Source: Lates calcarifer (Eukaryota; Chordata; Actinopteri; Centropomidae). Taken from it: a stretch of 64,000 nucleotides of DNA. Shown in pieces: positions 30,801 through 62,419 of the stretch. The translations under genes were made by a program, and so were the position numbers. The notes beneath the pieces are model-generated. The model was not told the origin of the DNA. It saw only the letters and a list, made by a program, of their open reading frames with translations, and ran no database searches. Each line of letters begins with the position of its first letter. Position 1 is the first letter of the stretch. The DNA is taken from contig NC_066838.1 in NCBI RefSeq assembly GCF_001640805.2, forward strand, positions 11,991,132 to 12,055,131, in the 5' to 3' direction.

Positions 30801-33800
30801 CAGCACGTCTCTGGCAGCGAATCAAAGTAAAGGTCAATCATAAGTTCAATTCAAACCAGTATGATACTGTGTGACTATCTGGATAGTGATGAATTATCAC
30901 AAATAATGTACATTAACCTCATTTTATTGACTTAAATCAGAGGGTTGAACAGTACCAGCAGTATACAAACATTTAAATTCAATATTCTGCTGAATTAAGG
31001 AGATTTTAATTGATTTAAGTTTGTCTATATACAGCCTTTGTCAGCAGTTACAGTGTCTCTTATGAAGACTATTAGTTTGAATTTAATATTTAATGTTCCA
31101 TAATTTTAAGCGATTTGATGGAAGACACATGGAAGTGAAAAGTATTAATTGCCAAAAGCTGAGTCAATGAAAATGCATATTAACTGAAGACTATTATAAT
31201 GAAACTTCAAAACTGTCAGTTGATCATAATTTCAAAGCAGCCTGCAGTGCACCTGCAGAGTATTCTTGGAAAAGAACTCACTGCATTGAAAAAACCCAGA
31301 GGAAGGAGGGAGACCAGCTAGACTTTAAATTATTAAAATTAAAGAACACCTTTAGTGAACCAAACACCACAGCAAATGCAAATGCAAAATGCACTGCCAA
31401 AAATGAAAGTATAAACAGAGGAGGGGGATATTTGCTGTATAATTAAAAAAAACCTCAATAATTATAAAAAGGATTTACATGACGTCAGCACGGGATGCAG
31501 AAATTAATATTATCATTCCAGAGAGACAGTCGAGAAATGCAGATGAGAGCACAAATGATAATTAGTCTCTTTCCCCTGTGCAGAATTTACATGCAAATGG
31601 TTCTCTGAAAACAGTCTAGGAGCTCACTGAAAAACATGTCATGATGATGGAAACCATGTGTCTATTGAGGCCTGAAGCATCATGATGTATATCTGTTTCC
31701 ATATACAATCCTGCCACTAAAACTGGCACAAGCAAAGATGTGTACACTGTGTAGCCGTCGCCCCCTTGTGGTGTTTGTGGGGAAGTACTGAAACTGACAG
31801 CAGCACAGCACCGTACTGCAGTCTGTAAACTACAGAGAGTGATAAGCTGCTCAGTTACGTAACTGAAATAGAGCCATAAAGCTCACAGAGGTAAATAAAC
31901 ACCTTGACCAGAAGAAGATCTTTTCTTTAAAGTTGTTTGTTTCCTGTGTTTTCAGACAGAAACCTTTTTTGTGGCAGATTTAATTTGTCAAACTTTGCAC
32001 AGAAGACAATGTAATGTCAGACACTATTTTCATATCTGAGAAAATGTTTAACAACCTCTATGTGTTTAGTGTCTTATAAGTCCATGTAGGGCTGGGCACT
32101 TCCCTGTGTATGACACAATAACATAACATGACCCACAGAATAGATCAAACTACAAAATAGTCAAGGAAGACACATTAAGTGATGAGTGATTCTGTAAACA
32201 GGCCTATGAAAAAACCTTACATGGCCAGAAGAGGAGAGGAAAGGGTTTTAGAGAAAACCAAGGATTAAAATGTAGTTCCAAAGTTTTAATAGGAAATGGA
32301 GAAATGTTTATCTAGCTAAAAGCCTGACTCCAAACAATCCATGTTACTACAAGAAATAATACTGATGAATAATTTCACCAGTTGTCTGCCAAGTACATTC
32401 AAGGACTTAGTGTTTTCCCTAAGAATATTGTTGACACACACAAATTTGACTTATTTCATGAGAGATATTGGTGACCCACACAAAATATTTTATGGCATTT
32501 CAGACATTTCACAAATAGGTCAAAAAGTGTAAGTAGTGTGAGAAAAAGACAGTTCAAACATGTTGGAGGAGCAGCATGGGGGCATGTCACAATATTCACT
32601 CAGTGGCAGGGGAAACTCTGGGATACATTACTGCCTTACAATGAAGATTTTACCTCCAAAAAATAAAAAAAATAATACTAATAAATCCCGAAGGTTGTTC
32701 ACATGAACTTTCGAGTATTTACAGAATCCTCAAAAGTTTCCTCTAGAAATCTGGATGAAAAACTATTCCATCTGTTGCAGGAGAAAAGATTTTAAACCTG
32801 TTTCTCTCTGACAAACTGATGCACCAGTCCAATGTTTGTCAGCCTGGTCGGTGAGAGTGAGTGAGTCCTGAGTTAACACTTGCAGTGCACAATGTTGGGG
32901 AGAATTTGGAGAGTGCGATGTTTTGCAGGAGTGATGACTCTGATGAGATGATGAGTGACAACACCTCCTCCCTGAGGAGATTTTTTGGAGCAGATGGAGA
33001 TGGATGTGTGGGTGAACAGGACTAAATTTCACTGTGGTTTTAAGGCCACTCAGTGACGGAGGGCTGCAGACAGCTAAGGACAAATGCTCCTCTATCAGAC
33101 AGGTAATGGAGGAGTGAACAGATGAATGGAAACTGGAGTCTGATGTATCCATGAATACATTCACCTCCAGTCCACTCTTCTACGCTCTTACTTCTTTTCA
33201 CTCATTGCCTCTAAAGTTAATCTGTCTGAGGTTAATCCCTCCTCAACTGCAGGAAAATATATGTTGACCTTGGACACACAGCTCCCTCCAATGGCAAAGA
33301 CACATCTATTACATGCAGCCACTAATGAGAGTATTAGGAGAGAATTCAGATTATCTTGTTTTTACTGTCACAGTTGGGGGAGGGTTCACCTTCCAAAAGC
33401 TCAGGACAAGACATAAACACAGACAAACATTAAACAGACACAATTTTGGGTATGTGGGAGAAACATAAGAGGAACACAGTGAGAAGATGAAAACACAAAC
33501 ACAATGGAAAGCTGAACCAAGGATTCAGATTGAGCAGGTGTGAGTCATTGTGCGTCTGTTATGAAATGAAATTTAGATTTTTTTTTTTTTTTAAATATAT
33601 CTTTCAGTTCAGTCTCATCTCCATTCTTCTTCATTTGTTTTGAATTTTGAGCCCTGATTTTAGCTCAGGAATACAGAGGAAATTCACTCAAAAGAAAATC
33701 CTACAAACATAGATAACGTAATAAAAAGTGTCTGTTGATATGTATAACGCATAATTGAGAGTAAATCACAGAAAACTAGATATAGAATATATGCTGTCAT

Positions 33801-35023
33801 GCAAGGTTATATTTACACACTCAGGTGGTTCATAATTTTTTTTTAAAGAAAATTTACTTTTTTTGGTTTTGTACAGTATATGTGATGTGGGTAATATATA
33901 TTTCAAATCAACTGATACACAAATCAGTAAATCCATCGATGCATCAAAAATAAAAGAGTTAGTGGTAGGTGTGTGATGTGTTGTGAAAGAGGATTAACAG
34001 TGGGTATCACAATATCTTGTGTGTAAATGCTACACTATGGTGTCACCAAGGTTCCCCCATGCGTCATCAGTGGGAGTACGCTTTATTTATTTTGCAGACT
34101 TGTGGAAAAGCTTGTAGACTAAACCACATGAGCTCATCAGTGGGTGGGAACCTCATGTAATTGAGCCTGCAGAGGATTTAGAGAGCTACACACCACCACG
34201 CATCACACTCAAGAAAGTAAAGAAGATTAAATGACCTTTATGTTGGTTTGTTCCCATCGTGGGATTGATTGGATTTTGCCAAGATTTTTTAGGACATATA
34301 ACTGATTACCAGGTCTTTGACTACCTATCTGCTTATTTATCTACCTACTTGGATCGTTTGTTTGTTTGTGTCTTTGTTCAAAGATGTCCTATAAGCCCCA
34401 CATTTAAGCAGGAGAATCATCTCTTTCTTGTGTATTCATGGCTATAACATGAAATGAATGAACAATGGCTCATTGTGATTAAGAAAAGAAAGTGTTGCGG
34501 TTTAACTGATGTTGCTGATGGTGCATCAGTTAGCCTTCATCTAAACATACTTGGACAAAATCATGAATAATATACTGTTAAAAAAACATAAAAATAAATT
34601 AGTCTGACATGTTCAGTTTCCCTGCTCTCCTCTACACCCATCACCCCAAAAGACAACGCGTTAAGCCCCTGCCTCTTGGGTGGATCTGAGGCTCTGTGGT
34701 TAATCTCGTCAACAGATCAGAGACGAAGGGACTGAGCGCAGGGCAGGGGCTACGCCATCCACCACCTAATGGGATTGGCCGCCATCACTAGATGTGCTAC
34801 TGCGATTAGCCTGCTTGGAAGCGTTCTGGGATTTAGAACTCAAGCACCCTGCCCCAGGCCTTTAGCACTACATGCTTAGGCAGAGTGACGTGAGAGTGAT
34901 GTTCAGTATCTCAGGACAGAACTGAACTGTGACATGGTGCTGAGAGGAGAGGCAGTGTGAAAGGGAAAGTTCTGCTGTTTCTTTTTCTTTGATGCACTGA
35001 TTGTAGATACAGTATGTATGACT
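30801..35023. other. Spacer upstream of ampd2, no gene recognised
   Basis: AT-rich non-coding sequence. A T run lies near 33578-33592. A more GC-rich block at about 34655-34910 stands out: it has complementary AGCCCCTGCC (34664-34673) and GGCAGGGGCT (34742-34751) and several GATTAG/TAATC-like motifs. It could be a conserved regulatory element, but nothing here proves it. Confidence 0.5.
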
Positions 35024-35071
35024 AAAGTATTTCAGGAGGTTACACAGGTGTCTAACCTCCTGAAATACTTT
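35024..35071. repeat. Perfect 19-bp inverted repeat (hairpin)
   Basis: AAAGTATTTCAGGAGGTTA (35024-35042), a 10-base loop (35043-35052), then the exact reverse complement (35053-35071). The pairing stops sharply on both outer sides. Confidence 0.95.
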
Positions 35072-37039
35072 TTCCTGTCACACATTTTCTTTTTCAGAAG
35101 TCCCAGTCTGTCAATCCTTTAGCTGCCCACCGAGCCTATTTGACCCTGACGTCACTAAACTGGACCGTCTGGCTGGCTGAAGGGCAGAACTTCTGCTAAA
35201 CCTGTTCCACCAACAAGAAACTCACAGAGAGAGTTGGAAATATATGACACCATTACACAAAATTAAATAAATATCCCAAGTATTCACATCTAGTTTAGGA
35301 GGATTTTATTATTCTTTATAAAATTTTATTTGATGAAAAAGCTTTATGAGGGTGATGTAGATGTCTGTGCAGTCCCACAGCTGCTGGGTGTGCCTCCAAA
35401 ACTGGAGCACAATGAACAGACACTGTGCTACTGGACATTAGGCAGCTGCTTAATATCCAGGATAATCACCACGTTGACACAAAGATGAAAATGAGGTTGT
35501 CAATTAAACAAATTAATATTATGATTAGCAGATATTTCTTTGTCAACATGCTTGTAGCCCTGTAACACACATAACATAACTCCATCTGTCGAAGCTGTAG
35601 AGACTTGTTGTAGTTTAAATAAAATCACATTTAGTTGATTAATATACCAGCTTATGCAGCAGGGAGCTACTGTAAGTGTCACCAGTGATGAATTGATGAC
35701 CTGCCCTTCACCCTCTGCACTGATATTACTGACTACATTAAAGGAGGTTTCATGATACAGGTGTTAATGTATCCCAGACGTCATTAGTCATAAACTCCAT
35801 CTCCACAGGCATGATGTGTAAATACAGAGAAATCCAGCTTCATAGCTTCATCCAGCTTTTTTTTATTTCTGTAGATGTTGATGTACCATTGGCCACACTA
35901 GTCTCACTTTGCGAAAACATGAGGACATTTTGCATGAAGTTTAAAGAAAGAGTCCCATCCCTTTAATCTACCAGTCTTCCTTTGAGCTTTACTGAAATCA
36001 GCTGACACAGTCTGAACTTTGAAATAGAGTTTAGTGTCATTCAGGATGTTTTCATACCAATGCCAGTACTTCAGTAACTGGTTATTCAACATATTTTAAT
36101 ACAAAACCACAAAACACACAGAAATGTTTGGGTTACACTGAATGTATAGTAACCAAAAATTATCAATAATTTTCTCGTGCATCTGCAATACAATAAACAT
36201 TCAAACAGTATAATATCAAAAAGCCCATAATTACTACTGCACATGAAAACCATCTGAAAAGTGATGCTGCAAAAATGCAAATCAGCTTTTATTTTTTGAA
36301 ACAGTAAACAGTAACTAAACTAAACCAAACAACATTTTTGTAAAGACTCGTTTGGCTTCTGACGCATTTTGCTGTCCAAAATACACAGCAGCAAGCTGTC
36401 TTCTGACTTAAATTAGTAACATCAAATACAGTTTCTCAGTTTAAGTCCTCCAACACGCAGGGCAGCGACGTAACAGTCCTGGAGACAAGGCCCACTGACC
36501 TCCACCCGCTCCACTCACTGGGCTGACCTATTCATAAATCAACTGCTCCAATCCTGCAACAGTACATTTACTGTACGCAACCTCCTGTCGTTAACATTTA
36601 CTTTGACTGACAGAATACAGGAGTATTTTTGAGTTATATTCAGGTACTGAATGTCAGATCCTATTCAAACGCCTACAGATTATGTAACTTGAGAAACACA
36701 CTGAGGTCATATTATCGCAGAGACCCTGCTGAATGCTGCAGTGCAGTGACAGTTGCTTTATTTAGCAGGCACCACACCACCTGGGATTTAAACGTCTTAA
36801 CTATAAGAAGTTTATGGGACCTTAATTCCTCCCTCCCTGCTTTGTCCATGTGACTGACACTGAAGTCAAGAGTCCAGCAAGCAGGAAATACAGAATGGAT
36901 GAAGAAAGCACACTGAGATTTAAAAGTTTTATCTCTGAAAAAGGTAGTTAATTTGTTCAGATTGACCTAAGATTTCATGACTTTGTCCACAAAGAGGATT
37001 TGAACACACAAAATAAATTGTATTGATGTGCATACAATT
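35072..37039. other. Spacer between ampd2 and gnat2, no gene recognised
   Basis: AT-rich sequence. The open frames in it are short and do not resemble known proteins. I see no strong repeat boundary in this part. Confidence 0.5.
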
Positions 37040-37166
37040 TTATTCAACTTTTGTACACGCTTAATGTTCCGGTCAAAAATGACCATTTATTAAGAAAGAA
37101 TGGGGGAGACAACAATTAGAGTAAAAACTGAGCTCAGGTACATCCTCATTTGTCAGATGGACATAT

Positions 37167-37240
<74 letters not shown>

Positions 37241-37797
37241 CCACTGTGGGAATCTTTGCCTAGTAGAGTCTCTCTCCCTCAGGAACAACACCTGTTTTGA
37301 CAGTTCTCACAGAAAATTGCAACATTATTTCAATAACACTGAACTTTTCCTGTATCTTAGATATATAATTCTTTTTGAGGCTCTGCTCACAGTTCATTGT
37401 GTGGCAGCACCATGGCAGGTCGATATACTGTGAGGCTCTTGATTACATATTTGATGATCACCACACTGATGAGGACGGGAGAGGCCAGTGTCATCTGATT
37501 ATTTCTTATAGTCAAAATAATCTGGAAATTCTGTTTTTTAGAACTCGATTTCATGTGTATAAGCTCAGATCAATGAGGCACACAGGCCACTATGAACAAA
37601 TAGAAGTTCAAAACTTTTAATATTCACAAGAACTGTAAGTTCTATGGTAGTAAAGTTAATTAAAAAAAAAACTAACACAACAAGTGGTGACAATATGTAT
37701 TATTACAGGTTTTTATGGTGAGTTTTAATGGAACGGTCATTTTTGACCAGGAACACAAAATTGTTTGACATGAAATGAACACAACATGAGGGTTAAG
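37040..37797. repeat. DNA-transposon-like element with inverted GTCAAAAATGAC ends
   Basis: Left: GTTCCGGTCAAAAATGACC (37067-37085). Right: GGTCATTTTTGACCAGGAAC (37734-37753), nearly its reverse complement, followed by a CATGAGGGTTAAG end. This terminal signature is familiar from piggyBac-like or related fish elements. The interior has no transposase and hosts a long CA microsatellite. Borders are approximate and the classification is tentative. Confidence 0.5.
37168..37239. repeat. (CA)36 microsatellite
   Basis: Seventy-two bases of uninterrupted CA, inside the element at 37040-37797. Such an uninterrupted length is expected to be highly polymorphic. Confidence 0.97.
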
Positions 37798-37829
37798 GAA
37801 AAACCTGAAAAATGAGTGCAGAATCTGGA

Positions 37830-38125
37830 TGACAATGCACAAGGGGTCCTAAATTGTTTTATGTGTGTGAACATGATATAAATCATATACTATGGCCTTT
37901 GCAGTAACCAGATCTCAACTCAGCTGAAGACCTATGGGAGATTTTGGAGCAATGTGTTTGACATCGCTCTCTACCACTGTCATCAAAACACCAAATGAGG
38001 GAATGTGTTTTGGAGGAATGGTGTTCATCCCTCCAGTAGAGGTCAGAGACTTGTAGAGTCAATGCCATGGTGTGCTGAAGCTGTTCTAGCATCTCATGGT
38101 GGTGATCATGGTATGTACTGCACAG
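37830..38125 (+). mobile_element. Degraded Tc1/mariner transposase fragment
   Basis: The plus strand reads like the 3' end of a fish Tc1-type transposase gene: GGATGACAATGC (the Asp-Asp-Asn region), then CCAGATCTCAACTCAGCTGA, which encodes a PDLN-like motif, then CTATGGGAGATTTTGG (LWEIL) and TCATCAAAACACCAAATGAG. Stops and frame changes make it inactive. No inverted terminal repeats are recognisable. It ends about 470 bases upstream of the gnat2 start. Confidence 0.75.
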
Positions 38126-38269
38126 TAATTTATAGTGTATTTCATTGTATATACACACCCAATTAAGATCAATTAATTCCAGACGGAAAAAACGTTGATA
38201 TCAATGACTCTCACTGTGTCCAAGGAAGTGAGTGTGTTTATTTTCTCCCCTCCTTTACATCATTCACTA

Positions 38270-38430
38270 TTGCCCTTGTTAGACTAATTGGATTGACTGG
38301 CCAATCAGGAAGAGGCACCTCCTAAGTCAGGGGTTTAAGCAGAGGGAATTAAAGCATGAATCTCTCTCCAGTGCTGCTGAGTTGAGTTGATCCTCGAGAG
38401 GGTCCCATCCAGATCATCTAATCGAAAGAG
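38270..38430 (+). promoter_or_regulatory. Candidate gnat2 proximal promoter
   Basis: Contains CTAATTGGATTG (38284-38295), a CCAATCAGG box (38301-38309) and TCTAATCG (38418-38425). TAATC/GGATT cores fit binding sites of the photoreceptor factors CRX/OTX2, which would suit a cone gene. The motifs are short and common, so support is weak. Confidence 0.3.
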
Positions 38431-38594
38431 GCCAAGGAAGCCAGGAAGGCTCAAGCACCTCCCTCCCAATCCCCTTCCGCTCAGAAATCGTCTTTCAGCA
38501 CGATTAGTGCTGCACCCAGATTCTCTGCAGCTACTCACAGAGAACCGTCAAAATTTCCATCCTTGAGGATCTTGAGTTTGCGGAGGAAGAAAGC

Positions 38595-44549
<5,955 letters not shown>

Positions 44550-45432
44550 GCAGCTCCAGAGTGAAAAGAGGTGAGCCGGTGACCACATCACATCACTCCT
44601 GTGGACTTTGTTGATACTGAGTAATGGGGTCCAGATGAGGCGGACCCCTGGCAATTCAATTTAACACTCAGGTAGCGAATCATATCTGGCCACCCTGTGT
44701 TGCCAAGCAACAACTTCGGCCATAACACAAGCGGACACAAACTCAAACAGCAGACAGTTTAGAACATGTGGGACTGCTAAGGATGAGGAAGATAATGAGA
44801 AGCACAAAAACCAATCCCTGTAATGACCTGTGATTAAAATCAGCCACTCCCAAAGCTGCAGAATAAGTAAACATTTCATTTTAGAAATATATTGAATCTC
44901 ACAACCTTCAGACCCGAAAATTTACATATAAAGACAGTATAATATATTAATTTATGCACAATTTAAGGTTTCAGCATGTCTGAGACTGATTTATTATTTT
45001 CTCTACGCTGCAGAGCTTCCTTTCCTACCTTAACCCCTCACATATTGGCATTAACTGAGAAGTGTACTGATGGAGCACAGGGGATCCTCCAGTTTGTTGT
45101 GTTCACGCCATCGCTTCCACGCCAAGTCCCAGTCCTGGTCCTTGACTGCTCCCTTGCACACCTCATCATCTCCAACAGTACATCCCTGTAACAAAGTGCA
45201 CGTCCAGCTGGGTTGAAACAACTATCAAGTCACCATATCGTCGTTGTGAGCGTACAGCTTTCTACAGGATTCTTCAGTTTTTCTAAAGTACAGTATTTAT
45301 CCAACACCAGAAGCTGCTGGTTTGAAGGTATGAAGTTGCTTGAAATAGTTGCTTGTTCGATCCTCATTGCTTCCGCTTGACTACTGTGTTGTGAGTTATA
45401 TTTATATTATTAATACCAAGCTCTTTAAAATT

Positions 45433-45446
45433 AATAAAACAATAAA
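45433..45446 (+). other. Candidate poly(A) signals of gnat2
   Basis: Two AATAAA hexamers at 45433-45438 and 45441-45446, about 890 bases after the stop. A further one at 45864-45869 (GAAATAAAGATG) is followed by a T/G-rich stretch (TTGTGTCTCTGTGTCTTTG) and is also a good candidate. Confidence 0.5.
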
Positions 45447-45899
45447 ATTCCGGGGGAAAATATTAATATTTTGAATAGCAGCATTGCAACATTGTTTTTG
45501 TTTTTGAGTACACTAGTCTCTGTGGTCTTGATATTTAAACTGTAAAAAGTTGCTGAGCAAATATCTCAGATATTCCCAGTGCTTGCAGTGTATCCAGATT
45601 ACAAATCAAATTGTACATGTATCTAATCTAAATAGTGTTAATGTATTCAATTCACTTAACATTTTAATGTGATGAATAAATTTCAGAAGGTCAAACATGG
45701 TAGAAAAACTTTGTACATAAGAGTAGATATGTTATATTTTGAAAGATAAATCTGTATGAAAATATATGAGAGAGGGGGAAACACTAGAGGAATGATGCTT
45801 TATTTTGAAAAGAGAATGAAAATCTACTGAGCTTGTTCTTTCTTATGAAAAGTAGAAGCATGAAATAAAGATGCATTAACTTCACTTGTGTCTCTGTGT

Positions 45900-48439
45900 C
45901 TTTGCTGCAGAATAACAGTGTCATTCACTGAATGATGTATATCGAATTAGTGAGACAGGACTGTCAACACAGACAGATTGCCCCCGGCTGTTATTTGCTG
46001 CGGACAGTGGTGCAGTTATATAAATTCCCTGTTCTAGTCAGAGGCAGCGTATGGAAGTTCATTAACAATAAACCTATTAAGAGAGCAAAATAAATCAAAG
46101 CAGTAATTAATCTAAAATTGAGATTCACTGTGAGATTGTACAAGGATGGATTCACAGGATTTGACAGCGAGCAAGGACAAAATCTTGTGTGTTGACTGCG
46201 CGGAGCTGACGAGAGGAATTATATCACTAGATCTGAGTGAGCAGTAGAGCTTCTTTCAGTCCCATGTTTAAAGCTGCAAGTTGGAGGCATTTACACATAT
46301 GCAGCAGTTGAGTCAGAGACATATTTCCATATGTAGAAACTGATTAAAAATCGTATCGTATCAGATCGTATTGTATCGCTTGGTGTGTTCCAAACTTCAG
46401 GGCACAGAAAAGCAAAATTAGATTGGATAAGTCCTGCTCTGCTAGGGTACAGCTTAGAGGGATTAAGCTTCGTCTTCTTCTGTGATTTATTAGCATTAGC
46501 ATTTGTCCATTAATATTTTTACCATGAAATGATGCAGTATTACCTCCACAAGTTGGTATGGATGTGCACTGTCGACACCTTTTAGCCAGAAAGTAGCTTT
46601 TAAAATTCTCAATCACAGTCTGCTAAAACACATGGAGAAAACTGACAGTTGATTTTAGATAAGTTTCATGACTCTACATTTTGTTAATGTCAACAAATCC
46701 CATGAAAAGAGGTGAAAAGTCAACAATGAATTAATCCAACAATTGTCTGTGTGGACAAAGCCTGGTTTAGCTTTTTCCTCTGTGCCATAGACCTTTATTG
46801 TTGTCCAAAAATTATTAAAAACACATCAGTGAGCTACACTGTTGCACCTGGGGACATTCTCCTTTCTCCCAGTGAACAAGGACACTGTAGCTTATTTTTA
46901 CTTGATCCTAACACTGTTCTGCTTCCATTAATTCTCACTAGAGCATCAAATCTCTAGCTGAAAGCAAACAAAATGCACATTTTACTATTGTCTGAGTAAC
47001 ATTTGCTGAAACTACAGTATCTAGCTGTTTTTTATGGTTATGCCTGGAAAGGTTATGCCTTCAGTAGAAACAAAAAGGCTGAGTGCTGCGAACAGGCTGG
47101 AGAAGTCAGAAAGTAGAGAGAGATGGACTGACAGCAGAAAATATCATCGGCCATTGTTTAAACTGTGATTTCGGGCTCAGAGATGAGACTCTGTCGCTGC
47201 ATGCACTCATGTTGACTTATGGACTGCCAGTTTGAATTTATTTTGTCATCACTCATTAGTAAATAAAATTCCTTAGAGTTTAGTACTCCTTTACAGAGAC
47301 AGCATAAAAGATAAGACAGTAAGGACATATTTGTGAGCTGTGTGCAGCAGCTGGAACACACTCAACCCTCAGGTCAAGCATCCAGATGTGTCGCCTGAAG
47401 TCTAAAAATACTGAAAAAATACTGATTTACATGACCACCTTTCCTGCACGGTTTGGATGAGACTTTACAAATCTTGACAGCAGGTAACATCTGACTGGTG
47501 TTGCCTGTGGTCGGATTTTGATATTGGTTTAGTCTTTTAAACAGAACACAGCTCAGACAGCTTTGTGCCATCATTTAATGATGTTGAAAAGAAACAATAC
47601 AACTGCAGAAACTTAAAGTGAGCTACACATTTAAATTCTTAACCTTCTGGAAAGTTGGCTACCACGATATCTCTGTGCAGGAATTGACTGATCTAAACCA
47701 AACTATGCTCTACTCCAACATATCATAACATATCAGCAACAGACTTCCTCAGTATTATGTGAGGGCCAAAGCCAAAGAAGACAAATACAGCCTCTGGCCG
47801 TATCAAACTATCCCACTTTTTTTATGTATTTCTTCGCTGATATCCACAGGATTAAATAATTACCTTGAAAAAAAAAGGAGATTCTACCTCAAGTGAGTGA
47901 ATACAATTAGTAATATTCAAACTCCTATAGAAAAAAACTGAGAAATGAAAAGCTCCCTTCACAAAACTGATTTGCAGTGATGTGTCTCAAGTATAAAAAA
48001 ATATTGTTCAACACAATGTGGTCTAGTTAAAATTAAAATAACTATGTAGACAGCGGTGTTGCTACTGAATTCATTAGACTCCTGCTAACTAATCCCAGAC
48101 CCCGAATGTTGTGTTATATACATGAAAACTACTCACACAAAACTCTTTCCCATACATAAGTTATGGCATTCACACATCCAAAAGTGGATACACTAAATGA
48201 CTGCAAATCCAAATTATAATAAAATATAACAAATGCAAATATTCAATAAAAGCAGTGTGATACAGACTTACAGCTAAGAGAGGATGCAACACAGAAGAGT
48301 GAATAGAATTGACATTATCAGCTGTGAAACTGTTAAATGCAAACAGGCAGTCTGTTTTGGTCCTTGTGCAGATGACAGACAAAACTAGAAATGTGTCAGA
48401 GACATCAGAGGGGCTTTACCTGCCAGCCCCCCTGTAAAC
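45900..48439. other. Spacer between convergent gnat2 and gnai3
   Basis: No gene recognised. A short imperfect tandem of TATCG/TATTG units occurs at about 46352-46379. The part near 48.4 kb may be gnai3 3' UTR; I did not find a convincing minus-strand AATAAA close to the stop. Confidence 0.5.
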
Positions 48440-48507
48440 AGTGCCTCGAGATAACTTCTGTTGTGAATTGGCGCTATATAAATAAAATTTGACTTGACTT
48501 GACTAAT
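48440..48507 (+). repeat. 3' tail of a fish SINE/LINE (L2-type tail)
   Basis: GCCTCGAGATAACTTCTG, then TTGGCGCTATATAAATAAAA and a short TTGACT tandem (48489-48505). This is a tail I know from many teleost retroposons that borrow L2-like machinery. Only the tail region is clear; the 5' part is missing or too diverged. It lies about 420 bases past the gnai3 stop, antisense to that gene. Confidence 0.7.
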
Positions 48508-48922
48508 TCAACGGTCTTAAATATGACAGGACTCCACGTGAAGTCACAGAGATCATTTCACAAGCCTCCCCCCACTTATCACTTCCTCCCAGTATGTTCT
48601 GCATTGCACAATATATTAAGACAAAAGTGATCAAAGTAGCAAGTCCCCAGAATTTAGGTCCTGCTTGCTGTCTGGCCACCACCTCAGTCCTTAGCAACAC
48701 CTACTTTCCTGTTCGCCCTCCGCAGACAAGACATACCAGCCCAGAAGTCCTGATATTTCTCCTGACACCTGCAGGGAAAAGGAAAATAATCATTAATATG
48801 TGTGGGTACGAGAAAATAATGAGATCCATCACTATGAATACAGTGCCCTGCAGTGTTCAATCATAAGCTGCTTAGTGAAAACAAAATATTGTACAGTGTG
48901 CTGACCTGCAAGGCCTGAGGCT

Positions 48923-61727
<12,805 letters not shown>

Positions 61728-61753
61728 TTTTTATTTATTTATTTATTTATTTA
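61728..61753 (-). repeat. AAAT tandem repeat abutting the gnai3 start codon
   Basis: On the gene strand TTAAATAAATAAATAAATAA runs into AAAAATGGGC. It forms the last 26 or so bases of the 5' leader and contains several overlapping AATAAA hexamers. The start context (A at -3, G at +4) is strong. Confidence 0.9.
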
Positions 61754-62186
61754 AGCTCTACAACGACTTGTTAGTGTCGGACTGTGGTCTCAGCAGTTCA
61801 TGAGTTGAGGGGAAACGCACTTGGGTCGACGAGGGCTGAAGTTTCCCAGCCCTGGGAGAAGCGGAGACAAGGGGAAAAGGCGTTGGCAGTGAAGGCTCGT
61901 CAGTCCAACTAAACCCACAGTCACACAGCTTCAGTCCATACACCACTGTCCGTCAAGGTGATGCAACGTTTAAGAGAAAAAAAAAAATCTCCCCCAAATT
62001 AATATGTTAAAACCTTTTCATCTAACTTATCCGGAGTTGAGACTCACAGAAGAATATTAAAATTAAAAAGAGGAAAACAGAATACTTAACGTGGAAACTT
62101 GTGTCAGAAAAATCAGGCGCTTAATCCAGCGTTCCCAGAGAAAATACACAATGAAAACCAGCAGATATTTTCCCATAAGACTGAAA

Positions 62187-62206
62187 GCTGCTGCTGCTGC
62201 TGCTGC
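62187..62206. repeat. Short GCT/AGC trinucleotide repeat
   Basis: Six to seven GCT units in the gnai3 upstream region, followed by a CpG-rich GCGCAGTCGCGCG stretch that probably marks the promoter. On the gnai3 strand the repeat is CAG-type. Confidence 0.85.
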
Positions 62207-62290
62207 GCAGTCGCGCGTTCATCCAGCTGATCCAGCTGCAAACCAAGAAAACGGCACTGAAAAAGGAAAATTGATGCGTCCCACACGGCT

Positions 62291-62305
62291 GATGGGAAAT
62301 GTAGT
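62291..62305 (-). promoter_or_regulatory. ZNF143-type promoter motif upstream of gnai3
   Basis: On the minus strand the site reads ACTACATTTCCCATC, a close match to the ACTACAnnTCCCA core bound by ZNF143/STAF near many vertebrate promoters. It lies about 565 bases upstream of the ATG next to a CpG-rich patch, so a transcription start near 62.2 kb is plausible. Confidence 0.5.
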
Positions 62306-62419
62306 CGTCTGTAAACGACCAGGCATGCATATCTTCTGTATGTGTAGCATAAATATTACTGCACATAATATTGCACATATCAATATACTTCTCATAAAGC
62401 TTCGTTAAATGATGCACCA

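Noticed and set aside
32763..33164. Minus-strand open frame of 133 residues in the spacer
   Set aside because: Ser/His-rich, no known motif, no splice or promoter context; a chance frame is more likely.
37100..37300. Open frames with long His-Thr or Cys-Val repeats
   Set aside because: Direct translations of the (CA)36 microsatellite.
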